DNA from: Phialocephala subalpina
Lineage: Eukaryota > Ascomycota > Leotiomycetes > Helotiales > Mollisiaceae
NCBI GenBank assembly: GCA_900073065.1
Contig: FJOG01000020.1
Location: 525,770 to 589,769, forward strand
Direction: 5' to 3'
Length of the DNA: 64,000 nucleotides
Positions 13,621 through 26,135 of the stretch are shown here, in pieces. The number at the start of each line of letters is the position of its first letter. The first letter of the stretch is position 1. The translations under genes were made by a program, and so were the position numbers. The notes beneath the pieces were generated by a model, which searched no databases, was not told the DNA's origin, and saw only the letters and a list, made by a program, of their open reading frames with translations.

Positions 13621-16600
13621 TCACAACTCGCCATCCTCCAACCCGCTAGTTCCGCGCTTCTCCGGAGCCAAAGGCTCAACATTCCAGATACTCTCAGCGT
13701 ACTCATTGATGCAACGATCACTGCTGAAGAACCCCATTCTCGCAACGCTGAGAATACACTTGCTAATCCACTCATCTTGGTTCTTGTATGCCTCATCAAT
13801 CAAGCCTTGGGTCTGGATGTAGGTGTTGAAGTCGTCCGAGACGAGATAGTAGTCGCCATGGTCTTCAATAGCACCGACTAGAGCGCTGAAAGCACCAGCG
13901 TCACCAAATGTGCCCTTCTTGATTTCTGTGAACACATTGGCGAGGTCTGGATCGATGGTATGGCTGCCGTAGGTATGAGCGTGACGCAGATCCTGAATGT
14001 CGGAGTCAGTATACTTCTTCTAGACGTTTGAGGAGTCCCAGGAACAATGGGAAATTCGCTTGTAGAAGCTGAACATGTAGAGGCTCTAGAGACAGCACCA
14101 AAAAGTAGGAATTGCAAAAAGAAGCTGAGACTTACTTCGACGTCCTCCGCGAGATTTCCGAAAAGGAAAATATTCTCCTCGCCAATTTCACGGGTGATCT
14201 CGATCTACAATTGATTAGCATCTGTTGGACTAGGAAAGGAGGCAGATGAACTTACATTAGCACCATCACATGTACCAATGATCAAACCACCGTTCAGCAC
14301 AAACTTCATGTTGGAAGTGCCAGAAGCCTCAGTACCAGCAGTTGAGATATGCTCACTGATATCACTGGCGGGAATGATGATTTCTGCCTTCGAGACATTG
14401 TAGTCCTCCAAGAAGATGACTTTGAGAAGGTCACCGACGTCCTTGTCCTTGTTGACCACAGCACCGACATTGTTGATGAGGTGAATGATGGTCTTGGCCA
14501 TCCAGTATCCTGGAGCAGCCTTGCCACCAAAGATGGAGACTCTTGGAGCAAGCTTCTTGCGTTCTTCAGGAGAAAGATTCTTGATAGTTAGATATCTGTG
14601 GATGACACCGAAAATGTTCATCTGTTGTCGCTTGTATTCGTGTATACGCTTGACTTGAATATCGAAGAGGGCAGCTGGGTTGACCGTAACATCGGTAGTG
14701 GCTTTGATGTGCTTGGCAAGGCGAACCTTGTTAGCATACTTGATCTCAGCCCACTCCTTCCTAAACTCCTTGTCATCAACAAACTTCTCAAGCTCGTTGA
14801 GAATGTTGAGATCCTTCAAGAATCCAAGACCTCCAGTCCTGCTGGCGATGAGCTCAGAAAGTCTGGGGTTGGCTTGGTGCAACCAACGTCTTGGAGTGAT
14901 GCCATTGGTGACATTAGTGAACTTGTCGGGGCCGAAAATCTTGACGAAGTCCTTGAAGATGGTGGTCTTGATGAGATCCGAGTGAAGTTCGGCAACACCA
15001 TTGACCTTGTGGGAGCCAACAATCGCGAGATATGCCATGCGGACCATCTTCGGCTGAGACTCTTCAATGATAGAGACTCGTCCCAGTAAGTCTCGTTCCT
15101 TGGGGAATTTGCGTTCGACGCTCTGAAGGAAGTAAAGGTTGATCTCGTAGATGATTTGTAGGTGCCGAGGAAGGAGGTTTTGGAACAGTGGGACAGACCA
15201 CTTCTCGAGAGCTTCCGGAAGAACGGTATGGTTGGTGTAGCCGAACTGTTGGTTGGTCAATTTGAATGTACTGGTGGCGAGCGTGGGACAATTATTGCAA
15301 GAAAGAGACGACTTACGGTGGAAGATACAATCGTCCAGGCCTCATCCCATTCAAGGCCTTCCAAATCTATGAGAATACGTTGGAGTTCAACAACGGCAAG
15401 TGTTGGGTGGGTATCATTCAATTGGATAGCAACCTGATCAGGAAACTCGCTCCACGCACGCTTGGTCTTCTTGAATCGGCGGACAATGTCGTAAAGGGAC
15501 GCGGCAACCCAGAAGTATTGCTGCTTCAGGCGAAGCTCCTTGCCACGGTCAAGGTTGTCGTTGGGGTATAACACAGCGCTGATGGTCTCAGCACGTTGCT
15601 GGTCCGCCACTGAGCTCTCATAGTCGCCGCTGTTGAACTTCTGAAAATCAAACTCTCCGCTAGCAGCCTTGCTAGACCACAGACGCAAGTTGTTAGTGGC
15701 TGGAGTATCGAAGCCAGGAATTGGGACATCGTAAGCAACTGCCTTGACAATTTCACCTCCTTCCCATGATGCTTGTTGCTTGCCTTGGGCATCTTGGAAC
15801 TTCCTAACGTGGCCGTAGAATTGGATCTGCCAGTACTTAGTATGTGGCAGATGCTATGGCAACTTGTACTTACGTCGACAGTAACATCGTGCCTTGGAAA
15901 TTCCCAAGGATTGAAGTCTAGCCAGTAATCGGGAACTTCGACTTGGTATCCATCCACGATTTCCTGCTTGAAAATACCATATCGGTATCTCAGTCCATAA
16001 CCCCAAGCTGGGTAGTTGAGCGAGGCAAGCGAGTCCTGAAAATCTCGGTGTCAGTAAAGTTCTTCCAGATGCTCACATTGTCCCCGGACTAATGGGACAT
16101 GCGCGAAGATTTAATGCATGTCTCAAGGCTCTAGAGACAGTACGGGAGGGTATTGTTGTTCTTAGAAGGCGATAGACTTACCAAAAAGCATGCGGCAAGC
16201 CGACCAAGACCACCATTACCAAGGGCAGCATCGTGCTCTTGGTCAATAATGTCTTCAATGCGGAATCCGAGATCAGTGAGACCATCTGCGAGTAACGTCA
16301 ATTGAATGTCCCTGTCTTTGTGGTGCTTTCTTACCCCGAGCGATGGTCTTCAAACCAACATTCAACATAGCATTGTCCAAAGCTCTGCCCATCAAGAACT
16401 CCAAACTCAGGTAGTATACACGCTTCCCATCAGAGAAGGTCTGTCGTTGTTGTGTTCGGTTCCACTCGGTGATGAGCCTGTCTCGGAAAGCAAGACTAGC
16501 AGCGGAATATGCAGCACCTTCGTCGCAGTTGAACATGCTTCGGGCAAGTGTAGTTTCGACATGACGAACGACTTCTTTCTCAAAGTCCTCCTTGGTCTTG

Positions 16601-16897
16601 AAGCCATGGGCGGCGTACTTCTTCCAGGCTTCGCGCTGGGGTTCAGGAATGGAAGCTGTAGCGGGGTAGCATTAGCATGTGACAACGAAGAGGGGTACAC
16701 AGAGGTTCTGGCGCAAGTGTTACATTGCACAGAAAGGAAGCTTGGAAGTGCTTACCTTCAACACTCTTGATCTCACCAGCACCAAAGCCGGTGAAGGTAC
16801 GCTTATGCTTTGGTCTCGAGAAACCCGGGCCTACCGGACCCTGGAGCTCAGAGATAGGAGCACTGGTAGACGGACGGCGTTCTCTGGGAGCAGACAT
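13621..16897 (-). CDS. GPH1: Glycogen phosphorylase
   Basis: A large multi-exon gene. Exon 1 (16897-16756) reads [15 protein letters not shown] ... [20 protein letters not shown]. Later exons include [15 protein letters not shown] [71 protein letters not shown] and the pyridoxal-phosphate-site motif [12 protein letters not shown]. The last exon ends [13 protein letters not shown]. The enzyme releases glucose-1-phosphate from glycogen in the cytosol and uses pyridoxal phosphate. An in-frame ATG at 16975 would add a Ser-rich 26-residue leader (MFMSSSSQPFSSS); I prefer 16897 because [14 protein letters not shown] matches the family start, but the longer form cannot be excluded. Confidence 0.95.
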
Positions 16898-18402
16898 GGC
16901 GGATGGAGTCGAGGCGGAACTTTGGTCAAAAGAAAATGAAGAAGAAAAAGGTTGAGAAGAGGAACTCATGAACACGAGAGACCAAGCTCAGGCACTAGAG
17001 CTGGGATGCAAAAAGCGGACTGGTCTTGGTTCGTGGCGCGAGTGCGGGGTTGTTGCGAGTTATCGAGTCCAGCCCCTGCTCGAGTCCGAAGTCAAGTTTT
17101 GGGGGGGGGGGAGGGGGATCGATAGTGGAGAGCTGGAACAGCAATTGATGAGCAAGTAACGATGTTTGCGCAGAGTGAACGAGGTTTGCGATGGAGATGG
17201 AGATGGAGATGAAGGATAGAAAGAAGAAAAGAAAAGAAAAGAAAAGGAAGGTTGGAAGAAGGCAGAGCTCGGGCAGATAGCTCTTTCCCAGGGTCTACTG
17301 TACAATCGAGGTACAGTACAGTACCCTCATACGACTTTCCAGTAATCGATAGCTCCAGGATCAGCATCAGCATCAGGTTCGCGCTTGCCGATGGTGGGGT
17401 TCGATGGCTGTCAGCAGAGCTTGGGCCTCAAAGATTAATGTGCATGCATGCCTTCGCCATAACCAAGAAGGTAAATGTGTGAAAGTGGCATGTTGATGGC
17501 AAATGTAGATAACAATTCACCGAGTGTCTCTCAGCATATCGGACACTGACATGAAAATAAGTCATAGAATCACTTATTTCGGGCTGCGCAGTCTTCCGCA
17601 ATCCTTCTGCAGTGTGGGGTTGCTACACCGTCCTCAGCACGCTATCAAGCAATCTGGAAGAGTAATAAGCAGTCAAGCAGCACCAGCAGGTGATTAAGAA
17701 GGCCCCATGCTGCAAGGATCCACTCAACGGTCGCCATTCTTCTAACAACCCAATGATGCACTGTGAACTGTCCAGAGCACTCGATCCCCGATGCATAGGA
17801 TAGCATTCTCAGCTGCTATTCGGTTTGTCAGGACGCCTCATACCTGCTGTCATGCATGTTGAATCTTCCTGGTCAATCAATGCCTGAGCCACTATGATGT
17901 CAGTGTGTAACATCGACACTTCAATTGTTGTTATTTACTCTACAGCATGCACCCCAAATGATGCCAAGTAACCATTCGACTTCGTCCTTCCGAAGGAAGG
18001 CACCGGCTAAATTTCCCATCCGCAAATATATGGGAGCTTTTTCGGGGTCCTCGGTGTCCAACGAAACAGCGCCAATGTCCTCACAACATTAGGACATTAA
18101 CTTGACTTGTAAAACCCCAAACCCCATATCCATCCCATCCTCAAATATGAACGTGAACGTCATTTAACACACCAGAGAGCGACTCGCTAGCCGATTGTGA
18201 GCACAGAAACGTTATGTGCAACGGTGTGGCGTGCGTAGAATGAACGGTTTGGATTCCCAGAATATGCAGCAGATCCACCAAAAGTCTTGTGAGACAGCCA
18301 CTCCAGAACTCCCGTGAAACCCAGCCAACGCCTACGCCAGTGACGATGGGAGTATTTCCAAATCCAGGACAAAAGAAATGTTCATCGATCGTGAATTAGT
18401 GC
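16898..18402. other. GPH1 upstream region and G-alpha 3' flank
   Basis: No gene is supported. On the GPH1 sense strand a pyrimidine-rich tract (complement of 17195-17250, with CTTTT repeats and CATCTC repeats) lies about 300 bp upstream of the start codon. A homopolymeric run (G11-A-G5 on the plus strand, 17101-17117) lies about 200 bp upstream. Pyrimidine tracts of this kind are common near transcription starts of strongly expressed fungal genes. The part from 17500 to 18400 has no recognisable feature. Confidence 0.5.
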
Positions 18403-19723
18403 TCAGAGTATGCCTGAGTCTTTGAGAGCATTCTGGAGAATGGTTTCTTTTACCGCTGCAAAAACAAGCCGGATATTGGATGTATCGGTTGCTTGTGTAA
18501 GACTACTCGGGTTAGTGACAGGTTGTAGAAGGGGTGGTAGGTAGCTTACTGAGGATATAGATTAAGATGTGCTCGGTTGACTTGGTTGAATCTCCAGAGC
18601 AGGTATTTCGATGCTCGGTTGATGTCGTTTCCTCCCGAATAGTCTGGGAAGTAATTGCTTAATGGCGACCGGCCCAGCTTTTGTCTGAAAAGATCGACCT
18701 TGTTTAAGAATAGGATAATACTCGTCCTCATGAACCACCGTGAGTTGACAACCGAGTCGAACAGGACCAGACTTTCCATCATTCGATTCTATGACTTGTC
18801 AGTAATGCCAATGGTGATTGTTCGTTAGCCTCTTACTTGGTTGCTCTCTTCTAAAAGAACCTGGTCGTACTCAGACAATGCCACACAGAAAATGATCGAC
18901 GTGACATTCTCGAAGCAATGAATCCACTTTTTTCTTTCACTTCGTTGCCCACCTACATCGAACATACTGCCAAGACTCATTAGCACTTTGCGAACTATTC
19001 TAATTCCTGGTAACACTTACTGTATACTCAGCGAGCCCATAGTGAATCTCGTCTCATAGATACCAGTTGTTTTCGTTCTGGCTCTTAGTACATCTGCCTC
19101 CACTGGTATATACTCGGGAGCCGCAATTCGCTCTGCCTCTTCAAAGAAACTAGTCCCGTCAGCACAAATCCCTCCAAAATCTTCCCGTAAACGTACTATG
19201 GTGCAGAATCCATTAGGTAGAATTCACTCTGCCTCTCCATCAAAGTCTCTATGCTCCCATCGGCCCATAATGATATGATCGCAGTAGCCACCATAGGGCT
19301 AAGAGGCGTATGTGGATTCGGGTCGACCTGGTATTCCGATAAATAATCGCTATATTCGACGTTCGCTGGATTCCTAGGTTGTATCCCAAACTGCCGCATC
19401 GCCCCAATCAAAGCCTTTGCACAATCGATCAAGTTCTTGTATATCGTCAATCGATAAAGGGCCAATTCGTCTACCGTGTAGCCATTCTGGTGAATAATCT
19501 TCATCTGCTTGACAATTGTTGATTTCCCGCTCTCTCCGGAACCTTGCAATTGTTAGCTATTGTCTGCCAATCCTCGGCGTATATTTTTGTTCGCCATACC
19601 CAACAGTAGAATCTTGCATTCTCGTCGCAGCCGTCTCGAGTCTTCCTCTAATTTCTTGTCAATGGCCTGACTCCTCTTCTTCTGCTCCGACTCCTCTTGG
19701 TTCGAACTCATGCAGGCACCCAT
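18403..19723 (-). CDS. gna-3: Heterotrimeric G protein alpha subunit, group III
   Basis: Starts [17 protein letters not shown] at 19723; Gly2 with Ser6-7 fits an N-myristoylation site and Cys4 could be palmitoylated. An intron splits the P-loop (LLLG | [14 protein letters not shown]). Switch II reads [18 protein letters not shown], the guanine-specificity motif is FLNKVDLF, and [15 protein letters not shown] precedes the C-terminus ALKDSGIL. The N-terminal MGACMSS, the [18 protein letters not shown] segment and the DSGIL end place it in the fungal group III (adenylate-cyclase-linked) class with Neurospora GNA-3, rather than the Gi-like group I that starts MGCGMS. It acts at the plasma membrane in nutrient sensing and cAMP signalling; that role is family knowledge. 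Confidence 0.94.
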
Positions 19724-21739
19724 CTTCCTTCTCTTTTGGCTGCCAGCGCAGCCTCGACTCTATTGTCTTTTTATCGGCGTCGAAGTAATGACCCAGTCCC
19801 TTCAATTATCCAATCGACCCAGCGTTGTGCCGTCTCTGAGTCGGAAGTGGGGAGTGAAGCGTCGAGGCTCGTGGTAGCGTAATCCTCGAGGCTTCGTGAA
19901 GCTCAGGCTGAGAGGGCCATGCGGGTTGAAACTTGTTGACCTCGATGTTTCAACAGCTCGGAGAATCGAGACCTTGCGCGCAATGATTTTCCACCCTCGA
20001 GTAAGGACAATGGTCTGTCCTCTGCGCACACTGAAAAATCCGCACGCTTCCCGCGGTGAGTGCTGCAAGTGACCGTCAGGCGGACGGTGATTAACGACGA
20101 GGGATTATCCGAGGCAGCGCAATCGTCGAGGCGATATGATCCAGCAGACCGGAACAGCGGCCCTGTGTATCTGGCGGAGCAATGGAATAATTCGTGGCTG
20201 CGATGGATGTTTGGACGACGTCGAGTGGTTGTCGCAGGTCCTGGTGTGGTGATGATGGAGTAAGTGAGTTATGCGGAGACCTCGACTTTAGCTCGGGAGA
20301 CTTCACTTAAGTGGCCTGGAGGGAGCGTGAGAGGCTGAGCCCTTCAGCGGAGGAGAACGACACTTTGGGAGGCGAAACGACCGACCAATATGCACACAAT
20401 CTGCGGCCTTGTCTCTCTCGTCAGCAGTCGAGTCCGGTACGTTGCTTTTTTCAGCTATCTGGCCAAGTCAGCGGCGAGATGAGATGCGAGCTACGCATTC
20501 GAGCAATTGAAGTGCAATTGAGGATGAGACGAGCCTGCTACAGCGCATTGTTCAGGTACAGAGTCGTGCTGGCCCGTGGTGGATTAGACTTTGGGATGTT
20601 GTTTTGCTTGGTGAGACCTTGACAAATGGAGGAGGGTTTGATGCCTGTTGGTGCTGGCTCTTCCGCTTTCAGCGTCTTTCAGCACAGACTTGGTGGACAC
20701 GTTCACTGGCCATGGCTTCGATTTTGCTACGAAAGTGGGACTGGGCACTGACCGAAAGTCGAATCGAGAGTGCACCAGCCTAGGGCATGGCTTCGATCGA
20801 GAAGGCTCCAATATAAAAATATCGTTGCACGAGACGGCGATATCAAAAGTCTACGGTCCTGGGCGGCTTCTCGCAGCATCGAGTATCACCAGTCTACGCT
20901 GGCGTGATATTCGAGCAATTCTTTGTCGAGCATCACTTACTTCATCAGGCTTGAGACAAAAAGTCCGGCCTGGATTGGACAATTCACACCTTTGCCGCAT
21001 CGTATACCACAGATCAGTTTGTGCTCCCAGCACCTTTCGGACACAAAATGCCATCGCACATCTCCACGTGTTGCTTCACCACCAGCATCAAGCCTCCATC
21101 AGCCTAGCACAGAGCGCGATCGTCCAGAAAAAGCAAAGCTCTCCAAAAGTCAGCCATCATCAGCTGTTAGAGAGTGGTTGAAAGAGATTGCAGGCAATCA
21201 CCAATACACGTGTGAACTTCCCTGCTTCGAGGTTTCATTGGAGATCTCGCCCAGCAAGGGTTCACCTCACACCCTATCGTTTCTCCCCCGTCTGTAATCC
21301 CCAGACCTCGCTTGATGATTCAACGAACTTCGACCTCAACACCAAGAAGCTTGATATCGAGCTATTCTTACTTCTTCAGCGGATCCAAAGATTTCAAAAT
21401 ATCAACATGTGGAAATCGCCAATAGCCCTGCCGTTTGATGTGCAGATTGAACCGCAGCTTGAGCTTGCAACATCCACAATAGGGCTAATCGGCAACGCCA
21501 AACCAGGAAGGTGAAGACTGTTTTGGGATGATCCGGCTCATCGGCCCCAAACAAGTGTCAAGAGACGAGGCGTACTGACTACTCGGCGTCTCTTTTGCTG
21601 CAAATCATAACATAAGGAAGGTAAGATTACTTACTCACATCGCTTCAACAGCCCTATTCTCCCCCTTTCTCTCTTCTTAAACATTCAACAATCCCTGCCA
21701 CCTCGTGCTTCACACTTTCACCACAACCCAAACTTTGCT
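19724..21739. other. G-alpha upstream region, no gene resolved
   Basis: About 2 kb upstream of the G-alpha start. Open frames up to 178 codons exist (for example 20648-21181 on the plus strand) but lack any recognisable motif and overlap frames on the other strand. I treat this interval as regulatory and non-coding. Confidence 0.4.
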
Positions 21740-22411
21740 TCACCAAAACTCTAGACACGAGTCCGTCCCCCTCGTAACGTAACACGAATCATACACAAAC
21801 CCTCGAGAACTCAGGTTCCTCGCAGCGGACACCCGCATGATCTCCCCAGGCACGCCGATCAACCCCCTAATCCCAGCCTGCCATGCGACGTCCTTGTCCT
21901 CATCTCGTCCGAGCGAATCCTTAAGATATGATCTCCCATTAGAGCTGAAAATCATCACTTCCTTGAAAGCCACATTTCGCTCTCGTTTTCCCGTTGGTCT
22001 TGATATCTTCATGAACGCCACCAAACCGCAGAGACGTCCAAACCGTCAGCCCAATCCCCAATTCTCGGTCACCACGTTTCCAGTTTCCTCTCGAAAATCT
22101 ATTGCCAGATAAACCCGAACATTAATACAAAACCCCGTCAATAATGTAAACTAACTCTTCCTTTCCAAGATTTCCCCGAACTCTTAACTCAACTCCCGAA
22201 CCCAAGTCTACCCGTACCTCCTCCTCGACGGCAAAGAACCCCTATTCATCTCCAACCGGGTCAAGCCCTCGACTCGACAACTCGCAACGAACCCAACCTG
22301 CAACCATCCACCGATACGGAAGCTCGCAGCATCTTGCATCACCCAAACACATTGCAGGAACCCGGTGAACATATTTGCACGTCTCACTTAAAACTTGCAG
22401 AGTGTTCGTGT
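21740..22411 (-). other. Possible 3' exon of a gene broken by the gap
   Basis: On the minus strand, 22024-21740 reads as a plausible protein end: KISRPTGKRERNVAFKEV, then IRGLIGVPGEIMRVSAARN, ending GTDSCLEFW and a stop. A CTGAC branch-like site lies upstream near 22050. No family is recognised. On the far side of the gap a minus-strand ATG near 22978 starts MHRPSSNRGTIRATSI and could be the first exon of the same gene. The linking sequence is missing, so this is a weak proposal. Confidence 0.3.
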
Positions 22412-22905
22412 NNNNNNNNNNNNNNNNNNNNNNNNNNNNNNNNNNNNNNNNNNNNNNNNNNNNNNNNNNNNNNNNNNNNNNNNNNNNNNNNNNNNNNNNN
22501 NNNNNNNNNNNNNNNNNNNNNNNNNNNNNNNNNNNNNNNNNNNNNNNNNNNNNNNNNNNNNNNNNNNNNNNNNNNNNNNNNNNNNNNNNNNNNNNNNNNN
22601 NNNNNNNNNNNNNNNNNNNNNNNNNNNNNNNNNNNNNNNNNNNNNNNNNNNNNNNNNNNNNNNNNNNNNNNNNNNNNNNNNNNNNNNNNNNNNNNNNNNN
22701 NNNNNNNNNNNNNNNNNNNNNNNNNNNNNNNNNNNNNNNNNNNNNNNNNNNNNNNNNNNNNNNNNNNNNNNNNNNNNNNNNNNNNNNNNNNNNNNNNNNN
22801 NNNNNNNNNNNNNNNNNNNNNNNNNNNNNNNNNNNNNNNNNNNNNNNNNNNNNNNNNNNNNNNNNNNNNNNNNNNNNNNNNNNNNNNNNNNNNNNNNNNN
22901 NNNNN
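22412..22905. other. Assembly gap of 494 N
   Basis: Unbroken run of N. Anything said about genes spanning this interval is unsupported. Confidence 0.99.
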
Positions 22906-23616
22906 AGGACAGAGATGTTTTGACGATCGGGATTGAGGTTGCACGAATGGTTCCCCGGTTAGAGGAAGGACGATGCATGGTTGAGTTTCACGAATTGTGT
23001 TTGTGCCCTTCGTTTGTATCTTGGGAGAAGAGCGAGACTCGATCCGAATGTTCGAAAGTATGAAACAACTGGAGAAGACATAAGGTCGAAACAAAGATAT
23101 ATATAAGATCGAGGAAAGAAATTAACAGGGCGGTCTCACAATCACAGCCACAGCATGAAGAATAGATCTCAAATCGTCGACGCAGATTTATGTTTCAGGT
23201 CTCTCAATTGTAATATTTTACAGTCTCTGTCTCTGAGGACTGCAAGGTATCCACGGTATAAAAAAGTTCAACTCCTCCTACCCCAGAGCAATGCTTATTT
23301 GTGCCGTTGAGTCATGAAAAAGGAGCCCCCAGATCTTGACCATGCCATGCCGTGACCTCGACTCCAACCCTCGATCGAAAAGAACCGGGCCAAGGCCACC
23401 ATTGTCGACAAAGAGGGAAAGGAAAATCGTTTGCATGCACTCAATATAGCAACCACCCATATGCAGTCGAGCCCCAGGATTCTTCTCTTTCTTTGGCAAG
23501 CACCTCTCAACAATTGTAAGAAGTACCCCAATTCTGTCGTCAAATATTGCCTTGCCTTCCGGCTCCCAAGTCTATTGCACAGCCCGCAGCAAGCAGAAGA
23601 TGAGAAAGAAACATTT
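22906..23616. other. Gap flank and cullin-1 3' flank
   Basis: No supported gene apart from the possible minus-strand first exon near 22978 mentioned for the gap. The part from 23200 to 23616 is probably the 3' untranslated region of the cullin gene. Confidence 0.4.
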
Positions 23617-26135
23617 TCACGCAAGATAACCCAACTCGTCATCATCCAAACGCTCTAAGTACTCCTTCTCCAACAAGATGTCGATACACTTCTTGATGTC
23701 GGGAATCTTGGGTACGAAGCGCGAACGGATCTGACTGATGCACTCGGAAACAAGCTGGGTGTGCTTCATCTTCTTACGGGCCTTCATGATACGGACAATA
23801 GCAGACTAGATAAGTTAGCATGCATATCGAGTTGTGGATATCTTTTGCACTTACCTGCATGAGCAGTTTTCTGTCCTCTTCAATGGTCTTGTGAGTGTCA
23901 TCAACTTCTTGCTTCTGTTCCGACTTGACAGCAATGTTCAGGTTGACACGAATCTTCTTGCTCTTGAAGTCGTAGTTCAAAGAGAACATCTTGCCAGGGC
24001 CAGGCTTGTCATCTCCATCACCGCTCATGTTGAGAACCTTAGCCTTCAGGAAGATACCAAGCGCAGGGTCGAGTACATCAGCCTGGAGTTGGGTAGCCTT
24101 GGCGATGTCATCATAACTGTTCTTGTCATTTTCGTTGAATAGTAACAGAACAGCCATCTGATAAGTCGAGACTTGGAAGGTGTAAGGGGTCTTCATGTTC
24201 TTTGGGTAGTTGACCTTGACTTCACCCTTGCACAGCTGCCACAACCAAGTAAGCTTTCGGCCACTGTGCTTTTGGTTGTAGAAGGTCTGGAATCTTTCGT
24301 AGGCCTTGGCAATCTCCGCAGGTGGTGTGAAGTCGGTGTTGGGAGGGTTCAGTGGCCAGAAACCGGTACCAAGAATGGCATAGCTTGCATCGACTGGCTT
24401 GTCATCTCCTGGTTCGATCAAGCCGGCCTCGAATTCCTTGAACCCGCTGTTGAGATCCTTGGAAATCTGCATATCCTGGAACATGCGTTGAAGCTTGTTG
24501 GTGTATTCATAACCGCATGCCTCCTTGAGCTTGCTGATCATACTTGTCTCCGCATCGTCAGATGACGAGCTAGTGTGGACCAATCTACGAGCCAACATAC
24601 GGGAGTAGAACTTCTGGAACACATCCTTATCCTCAATATACTTGAAGACGGTCATGATCTGGGTGAGAGTGTTCTCAAGATCATGCTCCTCGGCACCGGT
24701 TGCGCTCTTCTTCAACAAAGCGTCGGTGTACTTGGCAAGAAGTTCTGGTGACTTATTTGACCCTGACTTGCATACTTGGTTGCGATTGACAAATTCCCTA
24801 CATGCGTTATCAAGAGATCGAGTGAACTCAGGCTCGTCCTTGAAGGCTTGCTTGACAAGACCTTGGTATTGTGTGTGGATCTCAAGGAGAGCATCGACAT
24901 AGACCTTAGGCTCGAGCTTGTCTGCATCAACTGCAACCTTGGCAACTGCTGCAAGACCAGCTTTTCGGACGTGGGCCTCAAACTTCGCCCGGAGAGGATC
25001 CAAACCATCGGGGATTCTAGAAAGGAGATTGTACATGCGTTGCATGTCGTCGTATCGATCGTTGTCAAGCAGAACCTGGAACTCATCTCGAAGGATAGCG
25101 GAGTGGTCGGCGATGAGGGCGGTATTGCAGCACTTCTTAAGTGGAACAATGATATCTTGGTGAAGGTACATGTTCACTCGCTCCTCCTCCTCATCCAATC
25201 GGATCTCAGCCTTCTTCATATACTCCACGATGCTGTTCTCGGCAACGAATTGCTTCGATTCGGCTTGGTAGAATTGCTTCGTGGCTTCTAAGAACGGTCT
25301 CTCGAAATTAAAGCGGTAGACGTCTAGTGTTGACTTCGTAGGATCGGCCTCGTCAAGACCAAGGGATACGAACGAGTCCACGATGCTCTTGATCTGGCTG
25401 TGCTCAATGGTCTCGCCATGACGTTGCTTTTCGACCATCTTCAGAACCGCATCCATAACCTTGTCGTGAACGGCACTGAACAGTGTCAGGCGCCACTGCA
25501 CAAGATGCAGAGTATAGACATCGTAGATATTCTTCTTCCCCTCATCCATCTCGCGCTTAACCCAATGTCGGTTGAGGTATCGGAAAAGATGGTTGATGTA
25601 TTTTGCGGCGGTGGTATATCGATCCCATTCTCGAATGTAGAAAGCAAGGAGTGCTTCGTCTGAATGTGTCTTTGAGGTAGCGACGAGTTCCGAAAGGTAT
25701 CCGTTGAGGTAGGTGATTAGATTTTGGTACAGGTCCTCTCCGAGAAGGTGTGCTATAGATCGTCAGCCTTGAGATGCCGCGTACGAGATATGGCACCTAC
25801 CTCCACGATGTGCCCCTCCAATAACTCCACTGTGGTTGCTAACAGCCTTTTGTGATGTGCAGAAGTTGTGTACAGCTCTGTTCAGTATCAGCAGAGCCAT
25901 GCGTTGGCAGATCGATTAACTTACGTGTAAACCCCCATGTATGTAGTCATGTCCATACCTTCCTGCAGATTGCTCATGATCTTCGAAACACCAGCCTCGA
26001 GATACTTCCATCTGCGAATCAGTCAGTATGCGCGTCTTGCTGGCGGTGGGAGGGGGGAGCTCACGTTGCCTCTAGATCCTCTCGATTAGGCACGGGAGGC
26101 ATCACCGTCGTGGTGGTTGTTCGTGTCTGCGACAT
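23617..26135 (-). CDS. CUL1: Cullin-1, scaffold of SCF ubiquitin ligases
   Basis: Starts [19 protein letters not shown] at 26135, with several short introns in the first 500 bp, then one long exon from about 25560 to 23808. The N-terminal cullin repeats include [16 protein letters not shown] and a [15 protein letters not shown] segment. The cullin-homology domain has [28 protein letters not shown] and [18 protein letters not shown]. The final exon carries the neddylation site ([15 protein letters not shown]) and ends DDDELGYLA, the typical winged-helix cullin tail. Cullin-1 (Cdc53, CulA) binds SKP1-F-box adaptors and RBX1 in nucleus and cytoplasm. The second ATG (MPPVPNRED) is a possible alternative start. 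Confidence 0.95.

Noticed and set aside
20648..21181. Plus-strand frame of 177 codons upstream of G-alpha
   Set aside because: No recognisable domain or splice support. Length alone is not enough at this GC content.
22384..23094. Long frames crossing the N run
   Set aside because: They are open only because N cannot encode a stop; nothing about the missing bases can be claimed.
24776..25291. Plus-strand frame of 171 codons inside cullin-1
   Set aside because: Antisense to the conserved cullin exon, with no motif of its own.
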